Assembly: GCA_047638695.1 (NCBI GenBank)
Contig: JBLINY010000080.1
Location: forward strand, 1 to 21,273
Length of the DNA: 21,273 nt
Source: JAHECQ01 sp047638695
GTDB lineage: Bacteria > Actinomycetota > Acidimicrobiia > Acidimicrobiales > SZUA-35
Reading direction: 5' to 3'
The position numbers and the translations under genes were made by a program. Within the stretch, counting starts at the first letter, position 1. The number at the start of each line of letters is the position of its first letter. Shown here piece by piece: positions 15,118-21,273 of this stretch. Below the pieces are notes generated by a model. That model worked only from the letters and a program-made list of their open reading frames with translations. It had not been told where the DNA came from and made no database searches.

Positions 15118-16353
15118 GTGACCGACTTCCAGCCACTTCTGGCGGCTCTCGATCCAGTCAGCGAGCTGTTTCGCGCTGGGGGGCACGAGTTGTTCCTGGT
15201 CGGCGGCATGGTTCGAGATCATGTGCTCGGGGCCGACCTCGAGGGCGACTATGACCTCACGACCGATGCGCGCCCGGAACGTACGAAGCAACTGTTGGCC
15301 GGCGTCGCTGATGCGTTGTGGACCCAGGGTGAGCGTTTCGGCACTATTGGTGCTCGGATCGGGCGAATCGATCTCGAGATCACGACGTATCGAGCAGAGA
15401 CGTACGCCGATGAGAGTCGAAAGCCAGAGGTGGTCTTTGGTCACGACCTCGAAACCGATCTGTCGCGCCGGGACTTCACGATCAATGCGATGGCGGTGTC
15501 TGTCTTCGACGGTGTCTTGCATGACCCTTTCGGAGGGAGGATCGATCTCGAACACCGACGGCTCAAGACCCCGCTGGCGGCCGCGATCAGCTTCACCGAC
15601 GACCCGCTTCGTATGCTGCGGGCGGCCAGGTTCCTGCCCCGATTTGGGTTGACCGCCACTGTCGATCTTTCGGCAGCCGCTGCGTCAAACGCCGATCGAC
15701 TGTCGATTGTGTCGGCCGAGCGAATTCGCCAAGAGTTCGAACGGCTGCTGGCCGTCGATGACCCGACGACCGGGCTGGTATTCCTCTCCGAACACGGCCT
15801 GGCCCGACACGTGGTGGCGGGCCTTGCCCCGGACCGGTGGGCTGCCGCGACCTCGTGGGTCGCGATGGCCGAGGGGGTGCTCACGAGGCGAGCACTGATG
15901 CTGCTCGAGCTCGGCTCGGTTGAGGCCAAGTGTGAACTTGAACGGCTTCGATATTCGCGTCGTGATATTGCCGCGACCCAGCGGGTCATCGACCTTGTGC
16001 CGGCGATGGCTTCCAGCGATGGGCGCCCACCGTCGCTGCGCTCGCTCGTCTTAGCCGCTCAGCCGCACGGCCTCGAGTTGGTACGAACGACTCTTTCGGT
16101 CGCCGAGATCGCTCGCTCGGCGCCGGCACGGCTGGCCGAGGATCTCAAAGCCTTGACAGAAGCTGAGGATCTAGACCGAATGGACGTTCCGTTGTCGGGA
16201 GATGAGGTGATGGCGGTGCTCGGCGATGGCCCTGGTCCTCGAGTTGGAAGAGCGCTTGACCATCTTTGGCAGTACCGCGTCGAGCACGGACCTTTCGATG
16301 TCGAGCGGGCCTACGCGCTACTGGCTGACTTCTCGGCCGGTTACTCTGACTGA
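15118..16353 (+). CDS. pcnA: CCA-adding tRNA nucleotidyltransferase / poly(A) polymerase family
   Basis: Enzymes of this class-II nucleotidyltransferase family add CCA to tRNA 3' ends. The 411-residue product shows LFLVGGMVRDHVLG (25-38), the catalytic DxD in EGDYDLTTDARPE (Asp44, Asp46), RRDFTINAMA (117-126), and DPFGGRIDLEHRRLKTP followed by DDPLRMLRAARFLPRFGL. The template helix RIRQEFERLL is present. Mycobacterial PcnA has an HD domain after this core; here I see no HD motif, and the last 200 residues are helical and divergent. GTG 15118 is preferred over TTG 15109 because of the leaderless promoter layout. It is divergent from the GNAT gene and ends 2 bases before the DUF5318 gene. Confidence 0.9.
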   Translation: MTDFQPLLAALDPVSELFRAGGHELFLVGGMVRDHVLGADLEGDYDLTTDARPERTKQLLAGVADALWTQGERFGTIGARIGRIDLEITTYRAETYADESRKPEVVFGHDLETDLSRRDFTINAMAVSVFDGVLHDPFGGRIDLEHRRLKTPLAAAISFTDDPLRMLRAARFLPRFGLTATVDLSAAAASNADRLSIVSAERIRQEFERLLAVDDPTTGLVFLSEHGLARHVVAGLAPDRWAAATSWVAMAEGVLTRRALMLLELGSVEAKCELERLRYSRRDIAATQRVIDLVPAMASSDGRPPSLRSLVLAAQPHGLELVRTTLSVAEIARSAPARLAEDLKALTEAEDLDRMDVPLSGDEVMAVLGDGPGPRVGRALDHLWQYRVEHGPFDVERAYALLADFSAGYSD

Positions 16354-16355
16354 CT

Positions 16356-16748
16356 GTGCCCCGATGGCGAAGCTCCCAAGGCGAAGCGGTGGTCAGTTAC
16401 AAGCTGGCCCGGCAGCGTTCGATCCGCGCCGTTGAACAGGGCCGACGTAAGCAAGAAGACGTGTGCGACGCTCAGCCCGAACTACGGCGAGTCGCTCACC
16501 ACCACGCCATTTCCCTGGGCGAGCCGTGTCCTATCTGCGAGGGCGATGACCTGGTCGAAGTCACGTTCGCCTTTGGTCAAGGGCTTCCGACTGCAGGCCG
16601 GCTAGTGGCCGACGCAAACGAACTTCGAGCCCTTCGGCAGCGGGGCAAGTTTGCTACTTGTTATCGGGTAGAGGTCTGCCGTCAGTGTTGGTGGAATCAC
16701 CTCCGTGAGTCGTTCGAGGTGAACGGCCAGGACGCCGCGTCAGCGTGA
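16356..16748 (+). CDS. DUF5318-family zinc-ribbon protein
   Basis: 130 residues. The order of features matches the actinobacterial DUF5318 family (Rv0049 in Mycobacterium, which also sits next to ponA1): VCDAQPELRRVAHHHA, then CPICEGDDLVEV, and VEVCRQCWWNHL near the end. The two CxxC pairs probably bind zinc. Function unknown. The start is GTG 16356, 2 bases after the pcnA stop; a GTG a dozen codons downstream (MVSYKLARQR) is closer to the family N-terminus and is possible. Its stop overlaps the PBP start (GTGA), so both are likely co-translated, hinting at a link with cell-wall synthesis. Confidence 0.83.
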   Translation: MPRWRSSQGEAVVSYKLARQRSIRAVEQGRRKQEDVCDAQPELRRVAHHHAISLGEPCPICEGDDLVEVTFAFGQGLPTAGRLVADANELRALRQRGKFATCYRVEVCRQCWWNHLRESFEVNGQDAASA

Positions 16749-19120
16749 GCCGACTGCGATTTCTTTCCGGGCCTTCGCCGTCGCGCGATCGAAGGCGCAA
16801 CCCGCTGTGGCGCTTTCGTCGTGCTCTGCTGCTTCTGGGAATGTTGGCTTTCGGTGGCTTGCTGGGTGGAGTGCTCGTTCTGTCGCGGATCGAACTCGAT
16901 GTCGACCAGGACGACTTCGGCGAGCTGGCTCAGACCAGCTATATCTGCACCGCCGAGGTCGCGGCTGACTGTGGCCCTGATGTGGCGACTGCTCGCCTCT
17001 CGGCCGGCGAGGATCGCGAGGTCGTGCCGTATGAACGCATCCCCGATGTCGTGATTTGGGCAGTGGTCGCTACCGAGGACAAAGACTTTTTCGGCCACCA
17101 TGGCATCGATCCGGTCGGTATTGGCCGAGCGGCGTACCAGGGCCTGCGTAGCAGCGGCGCCAGCCAGGGTGGTTCAACGATTACCCAGCAGTATGTCAAG
17201 AACACCTTCACCGGCTCAGATCGCACGCTTGTGCGGAAGCTGCGCGAGGCAACTCTGGCGGTGAAGCTCGAGCGCGAATGGTCGAAAGAGGAGATCCTGG
17301 GGCGGTATCTCAACCGGATCTACTTCGGCCGAGGGTCCTACGGAATCCAGGCCGCGGCCCAGAGCTACTTCGGCAAGAACGTCGACGAACTCGATTTGGC
17401 CGATGCTGCGTTTTTGGCTGGGCTCATTCGTTCGCCCGGCCGAGCTGATCCAGCGGATGATCCCGACGAGGCGACGCGCCGTCGTCAGACGACGTTGGTC
17501 CGGATGGTCGAAGACGGGTACGTCACCCAGGCCGAGGCCGACGAAGCGGCCGTACGAGACTGGTCAGGTGTCGCCCAAGCCGCGAATCGGGAAGGCCTCG
17601 GCACCGTGCTCGGCGCCGCCTTCGGCACCGAGTACTTCGTCGAGGCGGTGCGTCAGGAGCTGGCTCGAATGTTCCCTGATGGCGGTCTCTACACCGAAGG
17701 CTTGCGGGTCTACACCACCCTTGACCCTGAGCTTCAGTCGGCTGCCTTCGCGACCGTCGCTGATGTTGTTGATCCAAGAACCAGCGCTGATGACCCTTCC
17801 GGTTCGCTCGTCGCCGTCGACCGAAAAGGCCAGGTCGTGGCCATGATGGGCGGCTACGACTTTCAGCAATCGCAGGTGAACCTGGCGCTGGGCCGTGCTG
17901 GTGGCGGGTCCGGGCGACAACCCGGCTCATCGTTCAAGCCCTTCGCGTTGGCTGAAGCGCTCGAGCAGGGCTATTCGCCGTATTCGTTCTTTTCTGCCCC
18001 CTCCACGATCACCTTGCCCAACGCTAACAATGGGGCCGATTGGGTTGTGAGCGGGGGTGGCAGTCAGGAGGGCTACCGTGATTTGGTCGATGCCCTTCGG
18101 GTGTCGTCCAACGTTGTGTACGCCCAGCTGATGGTGCAGTTGAAACCTGAGAAGGTGGTGCAACTCGCGCAGCGGCTAGGTGTCAGCGCCGAGTTGCCTG
18201 CGGTCAATTCACTGGTGTTGGGATCGGGTGAGGTTTCGGTGCTCGACATGGCTGCCGCTTATTCGACCATCGCCAATCAGGGTGTCCGGTATGAGCCGAT
18301 CTTGATCGAGCGAATCGAGTTCGCTGATGGTCGACCCACCTGTTGGTATCCGGTCGGCGGCGTTTGTACCCGTACCGAAGGGCGCTCGCCGACCGACCCC
18401 GACGCTCTGGACGCCAAGTTCGCCCAGGTCGTCACCTATGCAATGTCTCAGGTGGTCGAGGCGGGCACGGGCCGGGCTGCCGGCGAGGACTTGGCGTGGC
18501 CGGCAGCAGGAAAGACGGGCACGACCCAAGACAACCGCGATGCGTGGTTTGTCGGATTCTCCTGTGACATCACTGCTGCGGTTTGGATGGGCTACGTCGG
18601 CGCGCCTGGTGAGCCGGTACGCACCATGTCGGACTTCGGGGGTACTGAGGTGCAGGGCGGTGGTTTCCCGGCCGAGATGTGGGGCGAGTTCATGCGCCGC
18701 GCCTCGGAGTCGGCCTGGGCTTCGCAGAACCCGCCTTGTGAGCAGCTGGCCACTTTAACCGACCTTGATGGCGTCGTACTCAACCCCGAGTTGTCGACAA
18801 CCACGTTGCCGCCATGTGTGGTCCCCCTGGGCGGCCCAACAACCCCAGAAGACTCCACTACCGGCCCAACAACCCCAGAAGACTCCACTACCGGCCCAAC
18901 AACCCCAGAAGACTCCACTACCGGCCCAACAACCCCAGAAGACTCCACTACCGGCCCAGCAGCCCCCTCAACGACGACTCCCTCGACGACGGTGCCACCG
19001 ACAGCCCCTCCGACGACAGAACCGTGCCAGCAGCCTGACCCACCGCCGGCCGGTGAGGACGAGGGTGGGGCCGATGGCGAGCCGAGTGAGTCACGACCAT
19101 CACCACCGGCTAGTCGATGA
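16745..19120 (+). CDS. ponA: Class A penicillin-binding protein (bifunctional transglycosylase/transpeptidase)
   Basis: Polymerises lipid II into glycan strands and cross-links them outside the membrane. The 791-residue product has a basic cytoplasmic start, one membrane helix (about 27-48), a GT51 domain with EDKDFFGHHGID (Glu111) and GGSTITQQYVKN, RYLNRIYFGRGSYGIQAAA, and a transpeptidase domain with SSFK (395-398), SSN (454-456) and KTGT (590-593). After the enzyme part comes a Pro/Thr-rich tail with GPTTPEDSTT repeated exactly four times (697-736) and a final Pro/Glu/Ser-rich stretch. Starts at GTG 16745 inside the end of the DUF5318 gene. The mycobacterial counterpart is PonA1. The last 11 bases overlap a convergent small gene. 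Confidence 0.95.
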   Translation: MSRLRFLSGPSPSRDRRRNPLWRFRRALLLLGMLAFGGLLGGVLVLSRIELDVDQDDFGELAQTSYICTAEVAADCGPDVATARLSAGEDREVVPYERIPDVVIWAVVATEDKDFFGHHGIDPVGIGRAAYQGLRSSGASQGGSTITQQYVKNTFTGSDRTLVRKLREATLAVKLEREWSKEEILGRYLNRIYFGRGSYGIQAAAQSYFGKNVDELDLADAAFLAGLIRSPGRADPADDPDEATRRRQTTLVRMVEDGYVTQAEADEAAVRDWSGVAQAANREGLGTVLGAAFGTEYFVEAVRQELARMFPDGGLYTEGLRVYTTLDPELQSAAFATVADVVDPRTSADDPSGSLVAVDRKGQVVAMMGGYDFQQSQVNLALGRAGGGSGRQPGSSFKPFALAEALEQGYSPYSFFSAPSTITLPNANNGADWVVSGGGSQEGYRDLVDALRVSSNVVYAQLMVQLKPEKVVQLAQRLGVSAELPAVNSLVLGSGEVSVLDMAAAYSTIANQGVRYEPILIERIEFADGRPTCWYPVGGVCTRTEGRSPTDPDALDAKFAQVVTYAMSQVVEAGTGRAAGEDLAWPAAGKTGTTQDNRDAWFVGFSCDITAAVWMGYVGAPGEPVRTMSDFGGTEVQGGGFPAEMWGEFMRRASESAWASQNPPCEQLATLTDLDGVVLNPELSTTTLPPCVVPLGGPTTPEDSTTGPTTPEDSTTGPTTPEDSTTGPTTPEDSTTGPAAPSTTTPSTTVPPTAPPTTEPCQQPDPPPAGEDEGGADGEPSESRPSPPASR
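18833..18952 (+). repeat. Four perfect 30-bp tandem repeats in the ponA tail
   Basis: The unit GGCCCAACAACCCCAGAAGA... (30 bases) occurs four times without a single difference, followed by a decayed partial copy at 18953. The length is a multiple of three, so copy-number change keeps the frame; each unit encodes GPTTPEDSTT. Identity at DNA level implies recent expansion by slippage. Confidence 0.97.
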
Positions 19121-19274
19121 CAAGGTGTGGATAGTGCACCATGCAGACGGCGCACCATTGTTCGACCGTTTCCGATTCCCGTCGTTCTTCTTCTTTGTCC
19201 CAGGCCGCGGGCGAGAGGAACACCCGCCGAACACTGGTGAGATCGGCGTCGTCGTCACCGCAACTGTCACACAT
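19110..19274 (-). CDS. Small CxxC-CxxC putative zinc-binding protein (54 residues)
   Basis: A complete short gene on the minus strand, ATG 19274 to TAG 19110, too short for usual length cut-offs. The product begins MCDSCGDDDADLTSVRRVF, then LSPAAWDKEEERR, and has WCAVCMVHYPHLVID at the end. Two CxxC pairs 38 residues apart and a closing HYPH suggest a zinc ribbon. Acidic residues follow the first pair. The protein-like composition and paired cysteines make a chance frame unlikely; I recall similar small proteins in actinomycetes but cannot name a family. It is divergent from rpsF (111 bases apart) and its last 11 bases overlap the end of ponA. Function unknown. Confidence 0.72.
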   Translation of the reverse strand: MCDSCGDDDADLTSVRRVFLSPAAWDKEEERRESETVEQWCAVCMVHYPHLVID

Positions 19275-19323
19275 GGGCGTCAGTATCGCTCAACATGGCG
19301 ATAACCTCACTACTTCAATTGAA

Positions 19324-19364
19324 GACCCTGCCCCGAAGGACGGGGCCCCGGTTCGTTCCGGGTC
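19324..19364 (+). promoter_or_regulatory. Structured leader of the rpsF operon, possible S6:S18 autoregulatory site
   Basis: GCCCCG-AAGGA-CGGGGC (19330-19346) and CCCGG-TTCGTT-CCGGG (19347-19362) form adjacent hairpins. Alternatively GACCC (19324-19328) pairs with GGGTC (19360-19364) to close a larger asymmetric structure. It lies just before the GGGAGG at 19369. In other bacteria rpsF leaders bind the S6:S18 complex to repress the operon; the exact consensus was not confirmed here. A 12-base palindrome CTTCAATTGAAG (19313-19324) lies immediately upstream. Confidence 0.4.
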
Positions 19365-19385
19365 CACAGGGAGGTACGTGGCCAC

Positions 19386-19709
19386 ATGCGGGCATACGAA
19401 CTCATGATCGTTTTCAAGGCTGACACCGAGGAATCGGACGTCCAGACCACTATCAACCGGCTCGCAGAGCTCGCCGGTGAGATGGACGGAACGATGGAGA
19501 AGGTCGACAAGTGGGGCATCCGGCGCTTCGCCTTCGAGATCCAGCACCAGTGGGAGGGCTTTTACGTCGTCCTCGAATTCCTGTCACCAAACGCTTTGGC
19601 TGAAATCGATCGCACGCTGCGACTCGCGGATGAAGTCATCCGCCACAAGTTCATGCGGCTCCCCCTTGGGGAGGCTCACAAGCGTGGGCTGGCCGCAGCA
19701 ACCGTGTAG
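19386..19709 (+). CDS. rpsF: 30S ribosomal protein S6
   Basis: S6 binds the central domain of 16S rRNA together with S18. The 107-residue product is of normal length with the family start MRAYELMIVFKADTEES, the core VDKWGIRRFAFEIQHQWEGF and YVVLEFLSP, and a C-terminal IRHKFMRLP. Start ATG 19386; GGGAGG at 19369-19374 is 11 bases upstream, a rather long spacing. First gene of rpsF-ssb-rpsR-rplI. Confidence 0.96.
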   Translation: MRAYELMIVFKADTEESDVQTTINRLAELAGEMDGTMEKVDKWGIRRFAFEIQHQWEGFYVVLEFLSPNALAEIDRTLRLADEVIRHKFMRLPLGEAHKRGLAAATV

Positions 19710-19723
19710 CAAGGGGACCAACG

Positions 19724-20209
19724 ATGGCCATAGATAACTCCGTGACAATCACGGGCAATGCAACGAGGGAGCCCGAACTTCGGTTTACGCCCTCGGGGCA
19801 ACCAGTGGCGAGCTTCGGGGTCGCCGTCAATCGACGGTGGCAAAATCGTCAAACCCAGGAGTGGGAAGAAGCAACGTCGTTCATCGACGTCACTTGCTGG
19901 GCTCAGCTAGCTGAGAACGCGGCGGAATCCGTTGGTCGGGGCACTCGTGTCACGGTCACCGGTCGTCTCGATCAACGCAGCTGGGAAACCGACAATGGCG
20001 ATAAGCGCTCGAAGGTCGAGATCGTCGCTGACGACATCGCCATCAGTCTGCGCTGGGCCACTGCGTCGGTCATCAAGAATGCACCACGCGATAGTGCCGA
20101 CGGACCCGCAGGCGGCCAGGCTGGCCGCTCCTTCGGTGCTCCTGCAGGCGGCGGACAGCCGCAACAGCAACAGCCTCCTGCCTACCAACCTGACGAGGAA
20201 CCGTTCTAA
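19724..20209 (+). CDS. ssb: Single-stranded DNA-binding protein
   Basis: SSB coats single-stranded DNA and recruits replication and repair proteins. The OB fold is at 1-115 (MAIDNSVTITGNATREPELR, PVASFGVAVNRRW, TSFIDVTCWAQLAENA, GTRVTVTGRLDQRSWET). A Gly/Gln/Pro-rich linker follows, and the C-terminal tip DEEPF is the protein-interaction tail. 161 residues. Preceded by AAGGGG at a suitable distance; its stop TAA overlaps the rpsR ATG by one base (TAATG), so the two are coupled. Confidence 0.96.
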   Translation: MAIDNSVTITGNATREPELRFTPSGQPVASFGVAVNRRWQNRQTQEWEEATSFIDVTCWAQLAENAAESVGRGTRVTVTGRLDQRSWETDNGDKRSKVEIVADDIAISLRWATASVIKNAPRDSADGPAGGQAGRSFGAPAGGGQPQQQQPPAYQPDEEPF

Positions 20210-20688
20210 TGGCAAAAGCAAAGAGCACCCGTAGGGCCAAGCCGAAAGACAACGGCCGCCGCGGGAAACCCAAGATCAGCCCAATCAACTCCGACGGCAT
20301 CGAATTCGTCGACTACAAAGACGTCGACTTACTTCGTCGCTTTCTGTCCGACCGGGCCAAGATCCGTGGTCGTCACGCAAGCGGCAACGACAGCCAGCAG
20401 CAGCGGGTTGTGTCGGTCGCCATCAAGAACGCTCGCGAGATGGGCCTACTGCCTTACGCCAGTCAGGTAACGACGCAACGTCGTGGACGCAACGACCGCG
20501 GTGAGCGCGGCGACCGTGGCGACCGTGGCGATCGCGGCCCTCGTCGTGATTCCGAGGAGCGCCCAGACAACGAGTCGACTGAAGGCACCGAAGAGGCAGT
20601 CGTCTTGACCGACACTGATGCAGTTACCACCGAGCAAGCACCGGTCGAGCAGCCCGTCGAGGCCGTCGCCGCTGAAGGAGACGTCTGA
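20209..20688 (+). CDS. rpsR: 30S ribosomal protein S18 with long C-terminal extension
   Basis: S18 pairs with S6 in the small subunit. Residues about 20-88 are a normal S18 (KISPINSDGIEFVDYKDVDL, LRRFLSDRAKIRGRHASG, QQQRVVSVAIKNAREMGLLP). S18 is usually 70-95 residues; here about 70 more follow. First comes a basic Arg/Gly/Asp repeat (RGERGDRGDRGDRGPRR) and then an acidic stretch rich in Glu, Thr, Val and Ala ending AAEGDV. No frameshift or internal start is evident, and the frame runs smoothly to a TGA overlapping the rplI ATG (TGATG). The conserved zinc cysteines of some S18 proteins are absent. Confidence 0.93.
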   Translation: MAKAKSTRRAKPKDNGRRGKPKISPINSDGIEFVDYKDVDLLRRFLSDRAKIRGRHASGNDSQQQRVVSVAIKNAREMGLLPYASQVTTQRRGRNDRGERGDRGDRGDRGPRRDSEERPDNESTEGTEEAVVLTDTDAVTTEQAPVEQPVEAVAAEGDV

Positions 20689-21134
20689 TGCGGATCGTAT
20701 TGCATGAGGTCGTGAAGGGCTTGGGCAATCGGGGCGACCTGGTTGACGTGTCCGACGGCTACGCCCGTAACTTCCTCATTCCCAAGGGAATGGCTCAGCT
20801 GGCGAGCGCCGGTGTCGAGCAGCAGGCCGACTCGATGCGCAAAGCCTGGAGCATGAAGAACGCCAAGGATCGTGAGGCTGCCGAAGAGGTAGCAAAGGTC
20901 TTGGTGACTGCCGTTGTCTCGATTCCGGCCCGTGCCGGGGGAGAGGGCAAGCTCTTTGGTTCGGTCACAGCCGCCGATGTCGCTACAGCGATCGCGGCCC
21001 AGACTGGCGTCGAACTGGATCGCAAAATGATCGCGCTCGACGACGCTATTCGTACCGTTGGTACGCACTCCGTTACCGTGCAGCTACACCCTGAGGTGCA
21101 GTTCCCGGTGTCGGTTGACGTCGTCGCCGGCTAG
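20688..21134 (+). CDS. rplI: 50S ribosomal protein L9
   Basis: L9 binds 23S rRNA near the L1 stalk and helps keep the reading frame. The 148-residue product has the N-terminal rRNA-binding domain with RIVLHEVVKGLGNRGDLVDV and DGYARNFLIPKGMA, a connecting helix (SMRKAWSMKNAKDREAAEEV) and the C-terminal domain with GKLFGSVTAADVATAI and HPEVQFPVSVDVV. It starts at ATG 20688 overlapping the rpsR stop. In related genomes dnaB follows; here the window ends first. Confidence 0.97.
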   Translation: MRIVLHEVVKGLGNRGDLVDVSDGYARNFLIPKGMAQLASAGVEQQADSMRKAWSMKNAKDREAAEEVAKVLVTAVVSIPARAGGEGKLFGSVTAADVATAIAAQTGVELDRKMIALDDAIRTVGTHSVTVQLHPEVQFPVSVDVVAG

Positions 21135-21172
21135 ACCGATCTCCTCCTATTAGCAGCTTGCTCCAACCGGTT

Positions 21173-21273
21173 TGATCCACAGGCTAGGGCGTTTTTCCAC
21201 ATAGTTATCCCGACTCTCTGGCCGTCGATGGCAGTAATCCACAGGTCGTCCCCCGAAATCGGGCAGAAATCCA
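21173..21273. promoter_or_regulatory. Cluster of DnaA-box-like 9-mers downstream of rplI
   Basis: TGATCCACA (21173-21181), TTTTCCACA (21193-21201) and TAATCCACA (21235-21243) each differ from the DnaA box TTATCCACA by one base; AAATCCA at 21267-21273 is cut by the window end. A TTATCC lies at 21205-21210. All are on the same strand and spaced by about 20, 42 and 32 bases, near multiples of a helical turn. This could bind DnaA; there is no coding sequence here. Confidence 0.5.

Noticed and set aside
18833..18952. CRISPR-like direct repeats
   Set aside because: The four units are contiguous with no spacers and are in frame within ponA.
18592..19158. Minus-strand frame of 188 codons with Val/Gly repeats
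   Set aside because: It is the reverse reading of the ponA tandem repeats; ponA has complete catalytic motifs and clear continuity.

Overview
This window is chromosomal DNA from a high-GC actinomycete. Gene order matches the origin-proximal region of Actinomycetota as known from Mycobacterium and relatives (yidC-jag-rsmG-parA-parB, trxBA, an ECF sigma/anti-sigma pair, a DUF6049 protein, pcnA, then DUF5318-ponA and rpsF-ssb-rpsR-rplI). Divergent sequences and missing neighbours suggest a deep branch such as Acidimicrobiia; that placement is an inference from gene order and style, not from a marker gene.

Layout. (1) 1-2297, plus strand: the 3' end of yidC, then jag and rsmG, closely packed, ending in a strong hairpin at 2333-2357. 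(2) 2298-4500: a graveyard of insertion sequences on the minus strand. An IS3-family element (orfA plus the start of orfB at 3951-4496, the end of orfB at about 2600-2980) is interrupted by the C-terminal half of an IS110-family transposase (2980-3740). About 200 bases of structured non-coding DNA beside the IS110 half may be a bridge-RNA remnant. (3) 4500-7090: two parS sites, then parA (with an unusual 190-residue disordered N-terminal extension) overlapping parB. A perfect 18-bp-stem bidirectional terminator (7235-7274) closes this block. (4) 7325-15039, minus strand: read in transcription order, GNAT acetyltransferase, DUF6049 membrane-anchored protein, Ser/Thr kinase, ECF sigma factor, anti-sigma factor, small membrane protein, trxB, trxA. 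The first three are joined by ATGA stop/start overlaps. In mycobacteria the corresponding place holds MurJ (MviN) fused to a pseudokinase and an extracellular jelly-roll domain. Here no MurJ is present, and the kinase looks catalytically intact while keeping the same extracellular domain. (5) 15118-19120, plus strand: pcnA, DUF5318 zinc-ribbon protein and a class A penicillin-binding protein with a tandem-repeat tail, all nearly touching. A tiny convergent gene (19110-19274, minus) encodes a 54-residue CxxC/CxxC protein. (6) 19386-21134, plus: rpsF, ssb, rpsR (with a long C-terminal extension) and rplI, followed by a cluster of DnaA-box-like 9-mers up to the window end.

How the parts work together: parA/parB with parS segregate the origin; jag, rsmG and YidC link membrane insertion and ribosome maturation; the kinase, sigma and anti-sigma genes form a probable envelope or redox stress circuit next to the thioredoxin system, and trxB is preceded by a good match to the SigR-type ECF promoter (GGAAT-N18-GTT). 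The bifunctional PBP builds peptidoglycan, and the last operon supplies ribosomal proteins and SSB. No tRNA, rRNA or CRISPR array was seen.
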